Shown here in pieces: positions 30,040 to 43,890 of a stretch of 64,000 nucleotides of DNA. The position numbers and the translations under genes were made by a program. Below the pieces are notes generated by a model. It made no database searches and was not told the DNA's origin. It worked only from the letters and a program-made list of their open reading frames with translations. Each line of letters starts with the position of its first letter. Position 1 is the first letter of the stretch. Source of the DNA: Gadus chalcogrammus. Its lineage: Eukaryota; Chordata; Actinopteri; Gadiformes; Gadidae. The stretch lies in NCBI RefSeq assembly GCF_026213295.1, contig NC_079420.1:9521182-9585181 (forward strand). Direction: 5' to 3'.

Positions 30040-32805
30040 TTTATTTGTGTCCTCTTGGGTGCAGTGTCCCATCAGAGAGGAAGGGGCAGAACAACTGGAA
30101 GGTCGTTCTAAATCATTGATGAGACTTGAGGAGAATATGAAATTTGGGCCTTAAAGGGAAGCGTGGTTGTAACAGCGACATGCCAAGCACTCCCGATATC
30201 CCTGATTGACAGGTCTTTAGTTCTCAAGGGATTCGCCTCAATGATGTTGGCCTTTTGCCAGACCCTGGCTCGTAATTTAGTGTGATGTTCATCTGCTGTC
30301 ATACCCGTAGATCCCCGGGTCTGCGGGGGGAAAGGAGTCCGTTAGCCATCACATGGAAGCAAGGATTACACAGGTTTAATTTGTAAATTCATAGTGTGAA
30401 TTCATGGATACTTGGAAGTGCAATGTGACATATATCTTCTAATAATGGTGACAAAAAGGTTCACGTCACATTTAAAAGCAAGTTCAGACCATAAAGACAG
30501 GATCTGACTTCAAACTGCAGTTTTAGTAGGTCTCCGGTTGTGTCTCAACCGTTAGATTCAAGATTCAGCCCGTCAAATATTAGAATAAAACACAAAAATC
30601 TAAACGAATGTCTTTCTCAGCCAATCAGACTTCAGAGCAGACAGCCAGCACTACAAAGTCCCATACAAAGCTTTCAGAACTGTTCTTGTAGTTTGGATGT
30701 GAACAGTCTACCTTAATGGGATCATTCGGTGAAAGAATTCTAAAACCGTGTATTTTTGTCTGAACTTATGGGTGGTTCCTATGAAACTCATCCGAACTTC
30801 AGCTGTGAAGTTCAGCTAGTTAGTGACTAGTCCAAACTGTGGAAATTTACAAACAACGTAAAGGTCAACACATGCAGCTGGCTATAATAAGAATATAAAA
30901 CTGAAAACACCCAGTCTCTACGTATTCTACTGTGAAGCAAGATTTATCTTTAGGTATATTCCATACATTTCTAAACGTCATTGCAAACCCCAAATAACAT
31001 CTTGTCTTTGACTTTAACAGTTGTTGGTTATCTCCTTATCTTCCGGGCCAGAGAGTCAGCCCGGGTTGGAACTCAGACTGACTTCATGAAAACGTCCTCA
31101 TAAACCGGCGGCCTGCTTTACGGCCACCTCGCCCCGTCACAAGACCTTGTCTGCTGGATGACAAACACCAGACCGCATCGGCGTGTTCTGATCACAAGAC
31201 TGTCCTGGTTCTGTAGGTGTGGAACCGAAGGCCTTAACATACTCATAACGAAAACCATCATCTTTACATTAGCGGATGGACAGCTGACAAACCCAGCTAT
31301 TTCAACAGGGTACAATTTAGTCACAGTGGCTTGTGTGCTGTGCAAAACATATCCATTTACGTGGTATTTTTGACCAATTGCCAGCAGCGAGTGTGGGAAG
31401 AGTTTGTCTATTTGAGCTGAGTACCTTGTACAGACTACCGCGATCGAAGCCCAGAGTTGTGCTTCGATTTGTATATCAGGTACCTTCTGATCCCAGACTG
31501 TGTGATGAGGTGTCAGTGATGTTCCCTCCACTGGGGAATGGTTTAGTGCAACATAACCTCACAGTTTAACAATGGGCAGAAAACACGATGTGACACGATT
31601 AGAGTTGGGGAGGAGTTGGACTTATCCATCTGGATGTGAAATACGAATAAATACACATTTCTACAGGGAGACCTCATGGACTTATTGGTCTATTTCTCTC
31701 ATTTTGAGTCTGCAGAGTTTCCATGCAGGTTGATACCCAAAGCTATTCATAGTCAAGACGTGTTATTTTTCAGCATGAAAAAGTCAAGTATTTTGACTTA
31801 GGGTGTCGTTGCCATTGGTTGATCATCGCAGCATTAAGTTTGGTTGACACATGCTACGGCTAACTGTGTGAGTCAGTGTTTTTGCCGCAAAACGTTTATT
31901 TTTTTTAAACGTTTTTATTTTTAAATATCAGCAACAACATCCTTTAAAAGGATCAACACATATTCTCACAGAAACCTTTAACAAAAAAATATGAATGTGT
32001 TCAAGCAAACATTAATTATTACAGATTCAGAGTTTAACGAGGCATGATTTTCTCTGTAATTCCATCATCTTGATCAGGCATATGGAGAATCAAGTCCTCA
32101 TAATCCTCAGGTTGTAAGAAATGGACCTCAAGTTAGACGATTAATCCGACATGAATGGTTTTTAAAATATTTGTAAATTTAACAATGGTTTACCATTGCA
32201 TTTTTCCTCCTTCTGTAGAAATTTGAGATTGATTCACAGGAAGTCAAGGTTCCCCCATCTGTATAATTGTAGGAAAAATTAAGAACACATATATTCAGCT
32301 TTTCTCTCCCATTTCTCTCCCATTATTAAGTTAGTTACCCAGCGAAGGATGTCATGTGATCCACTGTAGTGGGCGTCATGGCCGCCATCGCCACCCCACT
32401 GCGAGCAGCGCGGCCTGCATGCCTCCTTCCCCTGCGGATGGGTTAGTCCCATGCCTCCTATTCTTCCTCTTATCTGGTCGTGCAGGTGTTTAAGATAGGC
32501 CCGCTGCGCCTGCTTCTGTGGGTAATGGTAGTTTGTGTGTGTGCTCAGTCACCCTGCTGTTTAACAGATGCTGTGGTTTATCTGAAGCATACTGGGTTGA
32601 TTACAGAGTGTGGGGGAGGGGGGGAGGAGGAACCACTGCCCCCATGGGTAAAGATACACCGTACGAGAGGATGAACTCCATGAATAACAGACCTTTTGCT
32701 GATCCATCATTTTAAATATTCATAGGGAAGAATCGGTGTATGCGTATGAGTAGACGTACACGCGCATACGCACGCATGGACACGCACACACACATATACA
32801 CGCAG
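30037..32805. other. Unique intergenic sequence, no gene seen
   Basis: About 2.8 kb of unique DNA. A pair of AAACGTTT palindromes lies at 31890-31897 and 31907-31914 beside T runs. The 137-codon minus-strand frame at 31118-31531 has no domain and is overlapped by two frames on the other strand, so I do not call it. The end (32740-32790) is ACGC/CACA-rich. Confidence 0.45.
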
Positions 32806-32836
<31 letters not shown>

Positions 32837-32865
32837 AGCAGCCTTACAAGCACATACATGCATAC

Positions 32866-32897
<32 letters not shown>

Positions 32898-33031
32898 CAT
32901 TTTGCAATATATTGTATACTCGTCAAAGAAATGAACTAACTGCATTTCTGCATAATTCACAAAAGGTGAATACAGCCATTAAATACACACAGGCAATATG
33001 CATTCAGAAACTAACACACACACACACACAC
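32806..33031. repeat. Cluster of three (AC)n microsatellites
   Basis: AC arrays at about 32806-32833, 32870-32898 and 33013-33031 with ACATACATGCATAC-like spacers. A short GTGCGTGCGTGCG follows at about 33092-33108. Confidence 0.9.
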
Positions 33032-33269
33032 ATACACCCACACTTGAATACATGCATACTGTATCATCACTCTGTCTTGTCAACCTCAGTGTGTGCGTGC
33101 GTGCGTGCGACACACAATTATATGGGTCTTCCAACCTTGTAATGTCTTCTCAGAACATGCCCTTTTCAGCTAACACTTCATAACAGTACCACACGTACAG
33201 AGAGGGGAGGAGGTTACATCAGACCTCTGTTGATATGTCCGTCACACTGAGTTGTTCTTTCACATGACC

Positions 33270-33300
33270 ACCCCCCCCCCTCCTCTCCCTCTCCCCCCCC

Positions 33301-33349
<49 letters not shown>
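33270..33349. repeat. Poly-C run joined to (CA)n
   Basis: A C-rich block (33270-33292), a pure C run of about 25 bases (33293-33317), then pure CA to 33349. The compound C/CA run is highly mutable and assembly-sensitive. Confidence 0.95.
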
Positions 33350-33350
<1 letters not shown>

Positions 33351-34410
33351 AACACCACACCCCCCACAGAGCATCCACACACCCTCCGCCAAGATTAAAG
33401 AAGGACCGTAGGAGCACAGCCGCAGCGGAACACTCCCAGCTATTTTTAGTGTTCAACTTACAGCTTGAAAGTTTCATGAGGAATGGAGGCTCAACGTCAC
33501 AGCTGTGAGGGTGGGGGGTGGGGGGGGGGGGTATTAATCACCAGCCAGCTCATCCTTCACAGAGCAAGAGACGGGCGTTTAGGCCCCACCTGTTCGGAGT
33601 GGCGACTGTTCACGAGCAAGGAGAGGGTTGTGGGTTCACCTCCCCGGGCCGGGGGGGGGTTGGGAAATGATGGCTGGCGTATTTTCGGTCTTATTTTGCG
33701 TTGAGTCTCTACACCGGATGGGTCGGGGAGGGTGTCGTTTGAGGGGTGTGCTGTTACAGACCGTTCTGGGTCTGTGGGTGGAAGGCGGAGGAGGGGCCAG
33801 GCAGTGGGTGTTCTCCCTGGCTCTTCCACGGCCCAGTGTTCACACAGCTCAAAAGAGACGCGGAGCAGCTCTTCAGCGGACACCGTGGGCCGTGGTCTGT
33901 GAGGATTCACCCATCTTGTGACGTCTGGGGAGGAAAATATAGAACCACTGTCAGGTTATGATTTGAGTTACGGCAGCTTTCTTCCCTTTCAGCCATTTAA
34001 AGGAAGGCTGAAAGGACGTTCATCTTTCTCATATTTGTCTATTCTTCCCGTGCATCAAACCCGACCATATATTCACACAGAGGCCCACACACAAACATAC
34101 ACCCATATACACACACACTAAAAGTCAAACAGTTTTTTCAAATCTTTCAAATTCAATAGTCTTTCTCTTTTGTACCTTCAACCCAAATAAAAGAGTGGTT
34201 AAACAACAGAATGTGTGGGTAGGCAGTACATCTGTCACATTGAATTTGTCATTATCTTGACTTTCAATTGACCGTTTATCCAGCCAATGGAAGAAGTGAT
34301 GCTGTTGGAGGCACCAGGATGCTGGGATGTAACAAGTCCTTTGAATTGGATTATATTTTCATTTTTTATAAGGTTTACATCAGCACTTTTCCTGGGGGCG
34401 TAGTAGCATC

Positions 34411-34412
<2 letters not shown>
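33350..34412. other. Unique DNA with G-rich patches
   Basis: Contains a G-rich run at about 33511-33531 and a GC-rich block at 33600-33910 with overlapping frames on both strands (117 codons minus, 97 codons plus) and no domain. GTGGGTTCACCTCCC at 33629-33643 resembles a Pol III box B, but no matching box A is clear. No gene seen. Confidence 0.4.

Positions 34413-34469
<57 letters not shown>
34413..34469. repeat. (GA)n microsatellite
   Basis: About 57 bp of GA, followed by GCGAGAGAGAAAGAGAGAG. Confidence 0.95.
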
Positions 34470-34471
<2 letters not shown>

Positions 34472-34494
34472 CGAGAGAGAAAGAGAGAGAAGAC

Positions 34495-34640
34495 AGTTTC
34501 TTGCACTTTGAAAGAGTGACAGAGAGGGAGAGAGAGGGGGAGAGATAGAAGAGTTCCTTGCGCTTTGAAAGAGTGACAGAGAGGGGGAGAGAGCGAAGGG
34601 GAGAGAAAGCGAGACAATCAGACTGTCGAGCGCTTTGATG
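34495..34640. repeat. 57-bp tandem duplication in GA-rich DNA
   Basis: Two copies, 57 bp apart, of TTGCRCTTTGAAAGAGTGAC plus AGAGAGGG, and a partial third (GCGCTTTGATGCC at about 34630). Confidence 0.75.
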
Positions 34641-34814
34641 CCAACATGTACCCGGCTGCGCCAATTTCTCCGTGTTCAGATGACAGAATGAATCCTCCGC
34701 CATCTCAATGCCGTGTGTCCTCACTCGTTCACCTTTCCTGTCACACTCACAGCTCACACAAATCTCCTGCGTACATGCATGTGAAAGTTAGCTGTCTATT
34801 GAGCTGTTGGTGAA

Positions 34815-34816
<2 letters not shown>

Positions 34817-34882
<66 letters not shown>
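34817..34882. repeat. (GT)n microsatellite, 66 bp
   Basis: Pure GT array. Confidence 0.97.
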
Positions 34883-34885
<3 letters not shown>

Positions 34886-35118
34886 AGTGTGTTTTAACTC
34901 TGGTACACAGGAGTTAGAAGTACCAGATGGATTGGGTTTACTGCTTTATTGCTGAAGCTTATCTGAGCCACAGGAAAAGTACAAACGACAAATACAATCC
35001 GTCCAACTGGCACACAAATAGAGAAAGAGAGCGAGTGTGTTTGAGTGTGTGCATGGGGACAACCCACATATAGGAAGATTGTGTATGCTAGATAAGTGTG
35101 TGTATACACACTTAATGT

Positions 35119-35270
35119 GTTTGTGTGTGTGTGTGTAAGATGTGGAGAGAGCGCGCGCGCGTGCGTGTGTGTGTGTGTGAGATGTAGAGAGCGCGTGCGC
35201 GTGCGTGTGCGCGAGAGAGAGAGATAGAGTAAGATTGAGTGTGTGTGTGAGCGAGGGAGAGGTTAAGGTT
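35119..35270. repeat. Mixed GT/GC/GA alternating repeat
   Basis: GTGTGTGTGT, then GCGCGCGCGCGTGCGTGTGT, then GCGCGTGCGCGTGCGTGTGC and GAGAGA. Long alternating purine-pyrimidine sequence including GC steps, favourable to Z-DNA. Confidence 0.85.
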
Positions 35271-36037
35271 TAGTAGGGCTCCTCGTAAACAAAGGGCCCT
35301 CATAAGTCAGACAAGGTGAAGGCGTCAGGAGACTCGTTCTGCAGCCATCGCGGATCTGACACCCCGATCCTTCACTCCTCTGCCCTTGTGAGGAGAGGAG
35401 AGGAGAGTTCAGCATAAATGCGTTTGCTTTGTGCACCAGTTCCGCTTAGTTCCTCTCTCCTCAGTCTCCGTTTGTTTCTCAAGCGTTTCCTCATCCCTCT
35501 GCTCTCCCCGACAGGGAGAGAGAGGGAACCTCATGAAACATAGCGATAGCTTTGAGATGGAAGGCAAACGCGTAGCGGCGTTTCCCTTGGATTGCCTGAC
35601 ATGATGGCTGAAACCCATCAAGCAGTGAATGGCAGAGTGTGGACCGCGCCCCTATCTCTCCCCCCAAGCTCACAATCGTTCTGTGCACTTTTAAGCATTG
35701 TGGAAAGATATTTCTTACTACTCCCATTCAAGAGTGTGCTCCTGCAATGCATGCTGGGTGTCGCCAGAGGAAATGAAACCCTACAGGTGACATGTGAGTG
35801 ATCCCTAAACAACGTATGAATGTACGTCAAACAGAAAAACTGTAGATGTGTGTATCGTGTACCGTTATTGTTTACTGTATAAACAAAGCCATCAACTTTC
35901 ATATTTCAAGTTTTACTACAGTTTTATGACAAATATACATATCCCAAAATGTATAAGCGTTGGTTGAACAAATCTCTGGATAGATAGATATAGAAGATAT
36001 TGATAACGTGCATAATTTTCCTGGGGGAGTTTTAGGT
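35271..36037. other. Unique sequence, no gene seen
   Basis: Contains a short AGGAG tandem (about 35391-35407) and a GATAGATAGATATAGA tract near 35980. No exon recognised. Confidence 0.45.
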
Positions 36038-36045
36038 ATTTAAAC

Positions 36046-36509
36046 TAGAGCTGTCAGTTAAACGCGTTATTAACGGCGTTAACGCAAACCAATTTTAACG
36101 GCGTTAATTTTTTTAACGTGCGATTAACGCAAATTATTATTTTTAAAAAAAGAAATATTCTTTTTTTTTTGGGCTCAAAACAAAGAATCAGTAGCCTGAC
36201 TGCTATGTTCAAGGCATATCTTTGTATGTTGATCGTTTAATTGCATTATAGGCTTTGTTTTTTATACCGTCCTGTTTTGATCAGTATATGCCAATGTTGT
36301 TATCAATAAAAAAACATTTGCACAAGGCAAGCCGATGCACTTCTCCATGTTGATAAGAGCATTAAAATTAGAAAAATTAATGGGACAAAGAATTCCAGGG
36401 ATATTTAGCATAGGAAGAAAAATTACGATTAATCGCGATTAATCGTGAGTTAACTATGGCATTAATGCAATTAATCGTGATTAAATATTTAAATCGCTTG
36501 ACAGCCCTA
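36046..36509. mobile_element. hAT-type MITE, complete, with 8-bp target duplication
   Basis: A 464-bp non-autonomous element. The ends are TAGAGCTGTCA and, inverted, TAGGGCTGTCA. An identical 8-bp ATTTAAAC flanks both sides (36038-36045 and 36510-36517), the target-site length of the hAT superfamily. Sub-terminal DNA is full of AACGGCGTTAA on the left and CGATTAATCGCGATTAATCG on the right, the GCTGTCA plus ATTAATCG texture of common fish hAT MITEs. There is no transposase ORF, so it depended on an autonomous relative. Confidence 0.88.
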
Positions 36510-36517
36510 ATTTAAAC

Positions 36518-36736
36518 CCTATTCTAATTCACAGCGGCGTGCGCTCAGCGTTCGTCCAGATGAAACATCCAATCGATGCGTTCAGTATTCATACCAAGCC
36601 TGCAGGTGGGTGGGGTCTGTCGGCGTTGCAGAGGACGTCTGCCTCTCCGTATGGATGCCTGTGAGAACCATGAAGGCTGATGCTGCGGTGGAAAACCTTC
36701 ATAGAGTTCATGAAGCACTTAACAGGTTTCCTACTT
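36518..36736. other. Unique sequence between transposons
   Basis: About 220 bp of unique DNA separating the MITE from the L2 fragment. No gene seen. Confidence 0.5.
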
Positions 36737-36882
36737 TTACATTTACATTTAGGGCATTGAGCAGACGCTTCTATCCAAAGCAACTTGCAAAAAGTACATT
36801 TGTCAGAAGACCGAGAAACAACAAGGGATCGATGTCGGTACAGTAAGGATGTTCATAGAAACAAGGTCCAATCACTAGGAAA
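36737..36882 (-). mobile_element. L2-clade LINE, 3' end fragment
   Basis: Minus-strand L2 end of the same family as the copy at 12.9 kb. The tail stem-loop GCTTTGGATAGAAGC (36767-36781, read on the minus strand) keeps the GGATA loop with one altered stem base. Moving 5' along the element come CTTCTGACAAATG, TACTGTACCGACA and TTTCTATGAACATC. The fragment stops at an A-run (plus strand) that joins it to a partial hAT element. Confidence 0.8.
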
Positions 36883-36906
36883 AAAAAAAAAAAAGTTTTT
36901 TTTTTT

Positions 36907-37004
36907 AAATAAAATAATTGCGTTAATCGAGCGATAATTTTTTTAACGCCGTTAAAATTGGTTTGCGTTGACGCCGTTAATAACGCGTTTAACTGACAGC
37001 TCTA
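36907..37004. mobile_element. Truncated hAT MITE end, inverted copy
   Basis: About 98 bp matching, in reverse complement, the left end of the MITE at 36046. It ends in CTGACAGCTCTA, and the first ~60 bp of the two arms differ at about one position. It is cut off at an A/T run on its other side, so no target duplication can be paired. Together the two ends form a large inverted repeat about 0.8 kb apart. Confidence 0.8.
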
Positions 37005-37019
37005 ATAGTTAATATTGTC

Positions 37020-37112
37020 TCGTTCTAATGTCAGTAATGTTTGAATGCATTACTATTACTGTTCTGCTGTGAAACCCATCTCGGATCAATAAAGTACAGT
37101 CTTATGTTATCT
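37020..37112 (+). mobile_element. Possible LINE 3' tail remnant
   Basis: Ends with GAAACCCATCTCGGATCAATAAAGTACAG-like sequence, split here as ATCTCGGATCAATAAAGTAC. This resembles the GGGATCAATAAAGT tails of several fish LINE families, followed directly by pyrimidine-rich repeats. Weak call. Confidence 0.35.
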
Positions 37113-37680
37113 CTTTCTCTTTCTTCTTCCTCTATTCCATACTCTTACTCTCCCTCTCCTCCCTCTCTCCCTCTCTTTTCGAACACATTCTTCCTCTATT
37201 CAATACTATCACTCTCTCTCCTCCCTCTCTCTTTCTCTTTTCCTTCTCCTCTATAACTTGCCTTCTCCCTCTCTTTTATCTCTCCTTCCTCTCCCTCTCT
37301 CCTCCGTAACTCCACCTATCTCCATCTCGTTCATCTCTCTCTCTGTCTCTATCTTAGAGGTCCTGGTGCTCCTTGCCCCTCCATCCATCCTATTTCCTGT
37401 CACTGGAAGACCGCCTCAGTGTTTCTGGACCTCAGAATATCAGTTGCTCTTCATTTCCATCACGTCTCCCCTTCGCTCCTCATCTCTCTCTTTCTCGTAC
37501 ACCCACCCACCTCCCTCCCTCTCATCATATCTCCTTCTCGCTCCCTTCTTCGTCTCTCTTTCTCTCTCCCTCTTAATCCCTCTCTCCATCTCCATCACTT
37601 CTCTCCCTCACTCTTCATCTCTCTGTCTCATACCCTCCTCCCCCTCTCCCTCTCCCTATGTCTCCCTCTCTGTCCCTCCC
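37113..37680. repeat. Pyrimidine-rich (TC) degenerate tract
   Basis: Nearly 570 bp of TCTCTC, CCCTC and TTCCTC sequence on the plus strand, interrupted by a more unique patch at about 37350-37460. Leu/Ser/Pro-rich open frames of 128 and 176 codons arise from it and are not genes. Confidence 0.85.
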
Positions 37681-37875
37681 TTGGCGCAGCATCCATGTTG
37701 GCAGCCCGTGGTAATTACACTGATTACAGCTCTGTGGTTGGAGTGCAGGCCAGCTGCTGGAGAATGGAGACCGACCATGAACAGATGAGCTTAGCCCCAT
37801 CTTGAACCTGTCGCCTACCTTTACCTGTCCTACACCAGCAGAAGACTGCACAGGTGCTGGTTATAGCTGCAGCTC
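37681..37875. other. Unique spacer
   Basis: No gene seen between the pyrimidine tract and the L2 element. Confidence 0.45.
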
Positions 37876-38070
37876 ATTTACATTTCGACTTTATCCAAAG
37901 CGACCTACAATAACTGCATCTGTTTGCATTAGAAGAAAGATAAACAATATGCTGCTGTCGGTACAGTAAGGATGTTCCTAGAACCAAGTATGAACATACT
38001 GGGAATGGGTTAGTTAACCCATTCCCCATACACAACAAAAGCTAGAATAAGATGATGAGTACTATTTTTA

Positions 38071-38265
38071 AGTGCAAGGACGTACAAAATACAATAAGTG
38101 TGTACATTAAGAGCCAGGACGTAGAACATACAATAAGTGTGTACATCAAGAGCCAGGACGTACAAAATACAATAAGTGTGTACATTAAGAGCCAGGACTT
38201 ACAAAATACAATAAGTGTGTGCATTAGGAGCCAGGACATAGAACATACAATAAGTGTGTACATTA
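38071..38265. repeat. Five 39-bp tandem repeats inside the L2 3' UTR
   Basis: Units start near 38071, 38110, 38149, 38188 and 38227. Each holds AGCCAGGACGTA (or AGTGCAAGGACGTA), AAATACAATAAGTGTG and TACATTA. Copies alternate between CAAAATACA and GAACATACA variants, suggesting duplication of a two-unit block. About two diverged copies occur in the L2 fragment at 12.9 kb. Confidence 0.9.
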
Positions 38266-38309
38266 AGTGAACAATACAACAATTGCATAAGAGGGGTGGG
38301 GGGGGGAGG

Positions 38310-38543
38310 CTATGCAGAGTCTAGGTGAACTCTGAACAAGTGAGTCTTGAGTCTTTTGCGGAATCTGGTGAGCGACTCTGCTGTCCTGACATAGGCAGGG
38401 CGCAAGTTCAACCACTGCGGTGCCAAAACAGAGAAGACAGCTAATGACTGAACAGGCCCAGCCTGAACTCGCATGCACGACTTTATTCTGTTCAACTCGG
38501 GAAACATAAAAGGCAAATGGAAGAGAGAATCTTCCAATGCCAC
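38310..38543 (-). pseudogene. L2 LINE ORF2 C-terminus fragment
   Basis: 77 codons ending at the natural stop. Residues 37-42 (FSVLAP), 53-58 (RTAESL) and 61-70 (FRKRLKTHLF) match the well-known end of L2/CR1-group LINE proteins, where a (F)SVxAPxxWNxLP segment is followed by R-A-SL and FKxxLKTHLF. The usual WNxLP reads LNLRP here, a sign of decay or divergence. All catalytic reverse-transcriptase motifs lie upstream of the truncation and are absent, so the fragment is dead. Confidence 0.75.
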
Positions 38544-38589
38544 AGCATGTGGTTCTGGATAATATTTCGGATGATTTCAGATTTAGCAT

Positions 38590-41767
<3,178 letters not shown>

Positions 41768-42028
41768 GTTGAAAGTTCTTTACCTAATAAATTTCTTCCC
41801 ACAGTAGTTTTTCTTTCATGCCACACAAATTTTATGTCTTATATTACTCGATGCGTTCCGAAGATAACTTTACTGCGGAGCGTTAATATCGAAGATCTTT
41901 CTAATATTGTCAATCAGAGTGATGAGCTTGATGGATTAACTGTTCCTGACATGTTTGTTTCTGGTTTTGATTTACATCTTGATGTTGATTTGCAATTGAT
42001 CAACGAAACAACGGGACGGGATCTGTAA
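41768..42028 (+). other. 86-codon open frame of coding-like texture, unidentified
   Basis: Open from 41768 to a stop at 42026-42028, with an ATG at 41834 that leaves 64 residues. The C-terminal part is acidic and amphipathic (NIEDLSNIVNQSDELDG, then PDMFVSGFDLHLDVDLQ). A CTTCCCACAG acceptor-like string (41795-41804) could start an exon there. I recognise no domain. It may be a fragment of an old transposon protein or chance. Confidence 0.2.
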
Positions 42029-43562
42029 CAAAAGAAACAAGTTTTTGCTTGGCCTTACCTCAAGTTCCATCGGTGAATCAATCACACAAGGACATGGACG
42101 GAATGACATGCATCTGATCGAATGTCGACAAAAACACAAATGTCTTTAATATGCAGCCAATGGGAAACAAATGGGACGGTGTTTGCAACGTAAGACAGGA
42201 AGGACATGATCGCGGCAGATGGGTTGGAGGTAGAACTTTAAAATTGGTTTTGAAAAATTAAGTTGGACCATCCCCAGCCAGTGTGCCAAATCTCAGGCCC
42301 CTAAGGGATCCCGGCTTGGCCATACATTCAGCCGGACGCATCCCCAGAAGGATAAGGCAGACAGTTACTAGGGGTTCAGTGCTTTGTTCACGGGCACCTA
42401 GAGAGTTACTAAGCAGCCATCCGTCACCAGTCATTAAAACAATAAAGAGTTCTAAAAGCCTGGCCAGGTGAACAGGTCCATTACAAGAATCAAAATAGGA
42501 AATTAGGATTCAAAGCACAGCTTAGGCGAGGTACAGTACGACTTGAGATAGAAATCAATTAAAGGAGCAGGGAACTGTCCATTACAGCACCAGCATGCTT
42601 ATCCTCTCATTCAGAGACACAGGGGGCCGGTTCTGCTCACAATGCAAATGAGAGCACCAGAGAAGAATCCCCAAATGCTCATCAGCTCCCAATCGCTAGC
42701 AATGTGCCATTGGATATTTAATACATCATTCTCTTCTCTCTCTCTTTCTCTAAGGTGTGCAGGAAGGTTATTTGAATACCAGTCACAAATAGTCCTTTCA
42801 CAGAAAATATCAAAATACATGTAAAATGAAATATCTGAGCGGTGCGTATGAGCAAAGAAGTGTATTCCTAGAGCCACTTTTGACACAAGATCGTACGCAT
42901 CACAAACCAGATTGAGAGGATAATAGGAAGGAATGTGACTCAAACTGACACCATAATAACATCTCTTTTATTCCTGATGTTTTGTGGTGACCCCGCAGAG
43001 TCAAAGAGCTTCCTCACAATAGATTGTTAAAGTTACGTTCAAACAAAGCCTTTGTTGTCGCTTCCACCGCTAAATGGCGCACAAAACTGTAGGGGGCTGT
43101 GATTCTGAGCTCTTTTGAGCGACCGAAACGTCATGTACAAGTAATCATCGTCTATTCTTGAGAAGGCCCTTCGATTCCGTCTTCACTGGTGGGAGGTTGG
43201 AATGCCATTTTTTGACGAGATCTAAATTTAAAATCTAAAAGGCATCCATGACTTTTCTGTCTTGGTAAAAAGGTCAGACAGGTACACATCTTTAATCATA
43301 TTCATTAGACTTGACAAATCGCTCATTTAAATTTAGAGGGAAGAAAAACTCTGTTGTGCTCGTTATCTCCCGCCTTGAAAGAAAAGGGGTTGTATTTTTA
43401 ACTTCCATTCAGCCTCCCAAAGTTTGTATCAAAGTAAATTGGGTTAAAAATGTAACTACGTATGTCAGAACCAGATAACACTGCACCATTGTCCATGCTA
43501 AGATCTATGCAAATGAACCTTTTCTAAAATATGGTGACGTAACATGTAATATAGTAGTCATT
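42029..43562. other. Unique sequence, one repeat-like patch
   Basis: The patch at 42360-42410 (GGGGTTCAGTGCTTTGTTCACGGGCAC in part) resembles a segment common in fish interspersed repeats, but too little is present to name it. The rest is unique with no gene seen. Confidence 0.4.
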
Positions 43563-43890
43563 AGTCATGTAGTTAAGTTGAGCGTTAACTAGATGATAGA
43601 TGAGGTCATATAGTTAAGTTGAGTAATGATAGATGACGACATATAGTTGATTCAACTAGATCATGGATAAGGTCACATAGTTGAGTAATGATAGATAAGG
43701 TCATATAGTTGAGTGATGATAGATGAGGTCATATAGTTGAGTGATGATAGATGAGGTCATATAGTTCAGCGATGATAGACAAGGTCATATAGTTGAGTTA
43801 ACTAGATGAGGTCATATAGTTGAGTAATGATAGATGAGGTCATATAGTTAAGTGATTACTAGATGAAAGGTGAGGTCATATAGTAAAGAC
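43563..43890. repeat. Minisatellite, about 28-bp unit, about 11 copies
   Basis: Imperfect array of GATAGATGAGGTCATATAG plus TTGAGTGAT. Some copies carry insertions such as TTAACTAGAT. No spacer structure, so not CRISPR-like. Confidence 0.9.

Larger units (their letters stand above)
37876..38589 (-). mobile_element. L2-clade LINE, 714-bp 3' end with ORF remnant
   Basis: Largest LINE fragment in the window, read on the minus strand from 38589 to 37876. In order: the C-terminal part of the reverse-transcriptase ORF (38543-38310), a short G/C run, five 39-bp tandem repeats (38265-38071), a GGGAATGGGTTA palindrome (38026-38001), the GTACCGACAGCA and TTCTTCTAATGCA segments, and the tail CGCTTTGGATAAAGTCG with its GGATA loop and ATGTAAATG end. 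This order defines the family's 3' UTR and explains the shorter copies elsewhere. Confidence 0.85.

Noticed and set aside
31118..31531. 137-codon minus frame in unique DNA
   Set aside because: No recognisable domain, two plus-strand frames overlap it, and there is no supporting exon structure.
33557..33910. 117-codon minus frame and a box-B-like GTGGGTTCACCTCCC
   Set aside because: The GC-rich patch opens frames on both strands. No box A lies at tRNA spacing, so neither a gene nor a SINE is supported.
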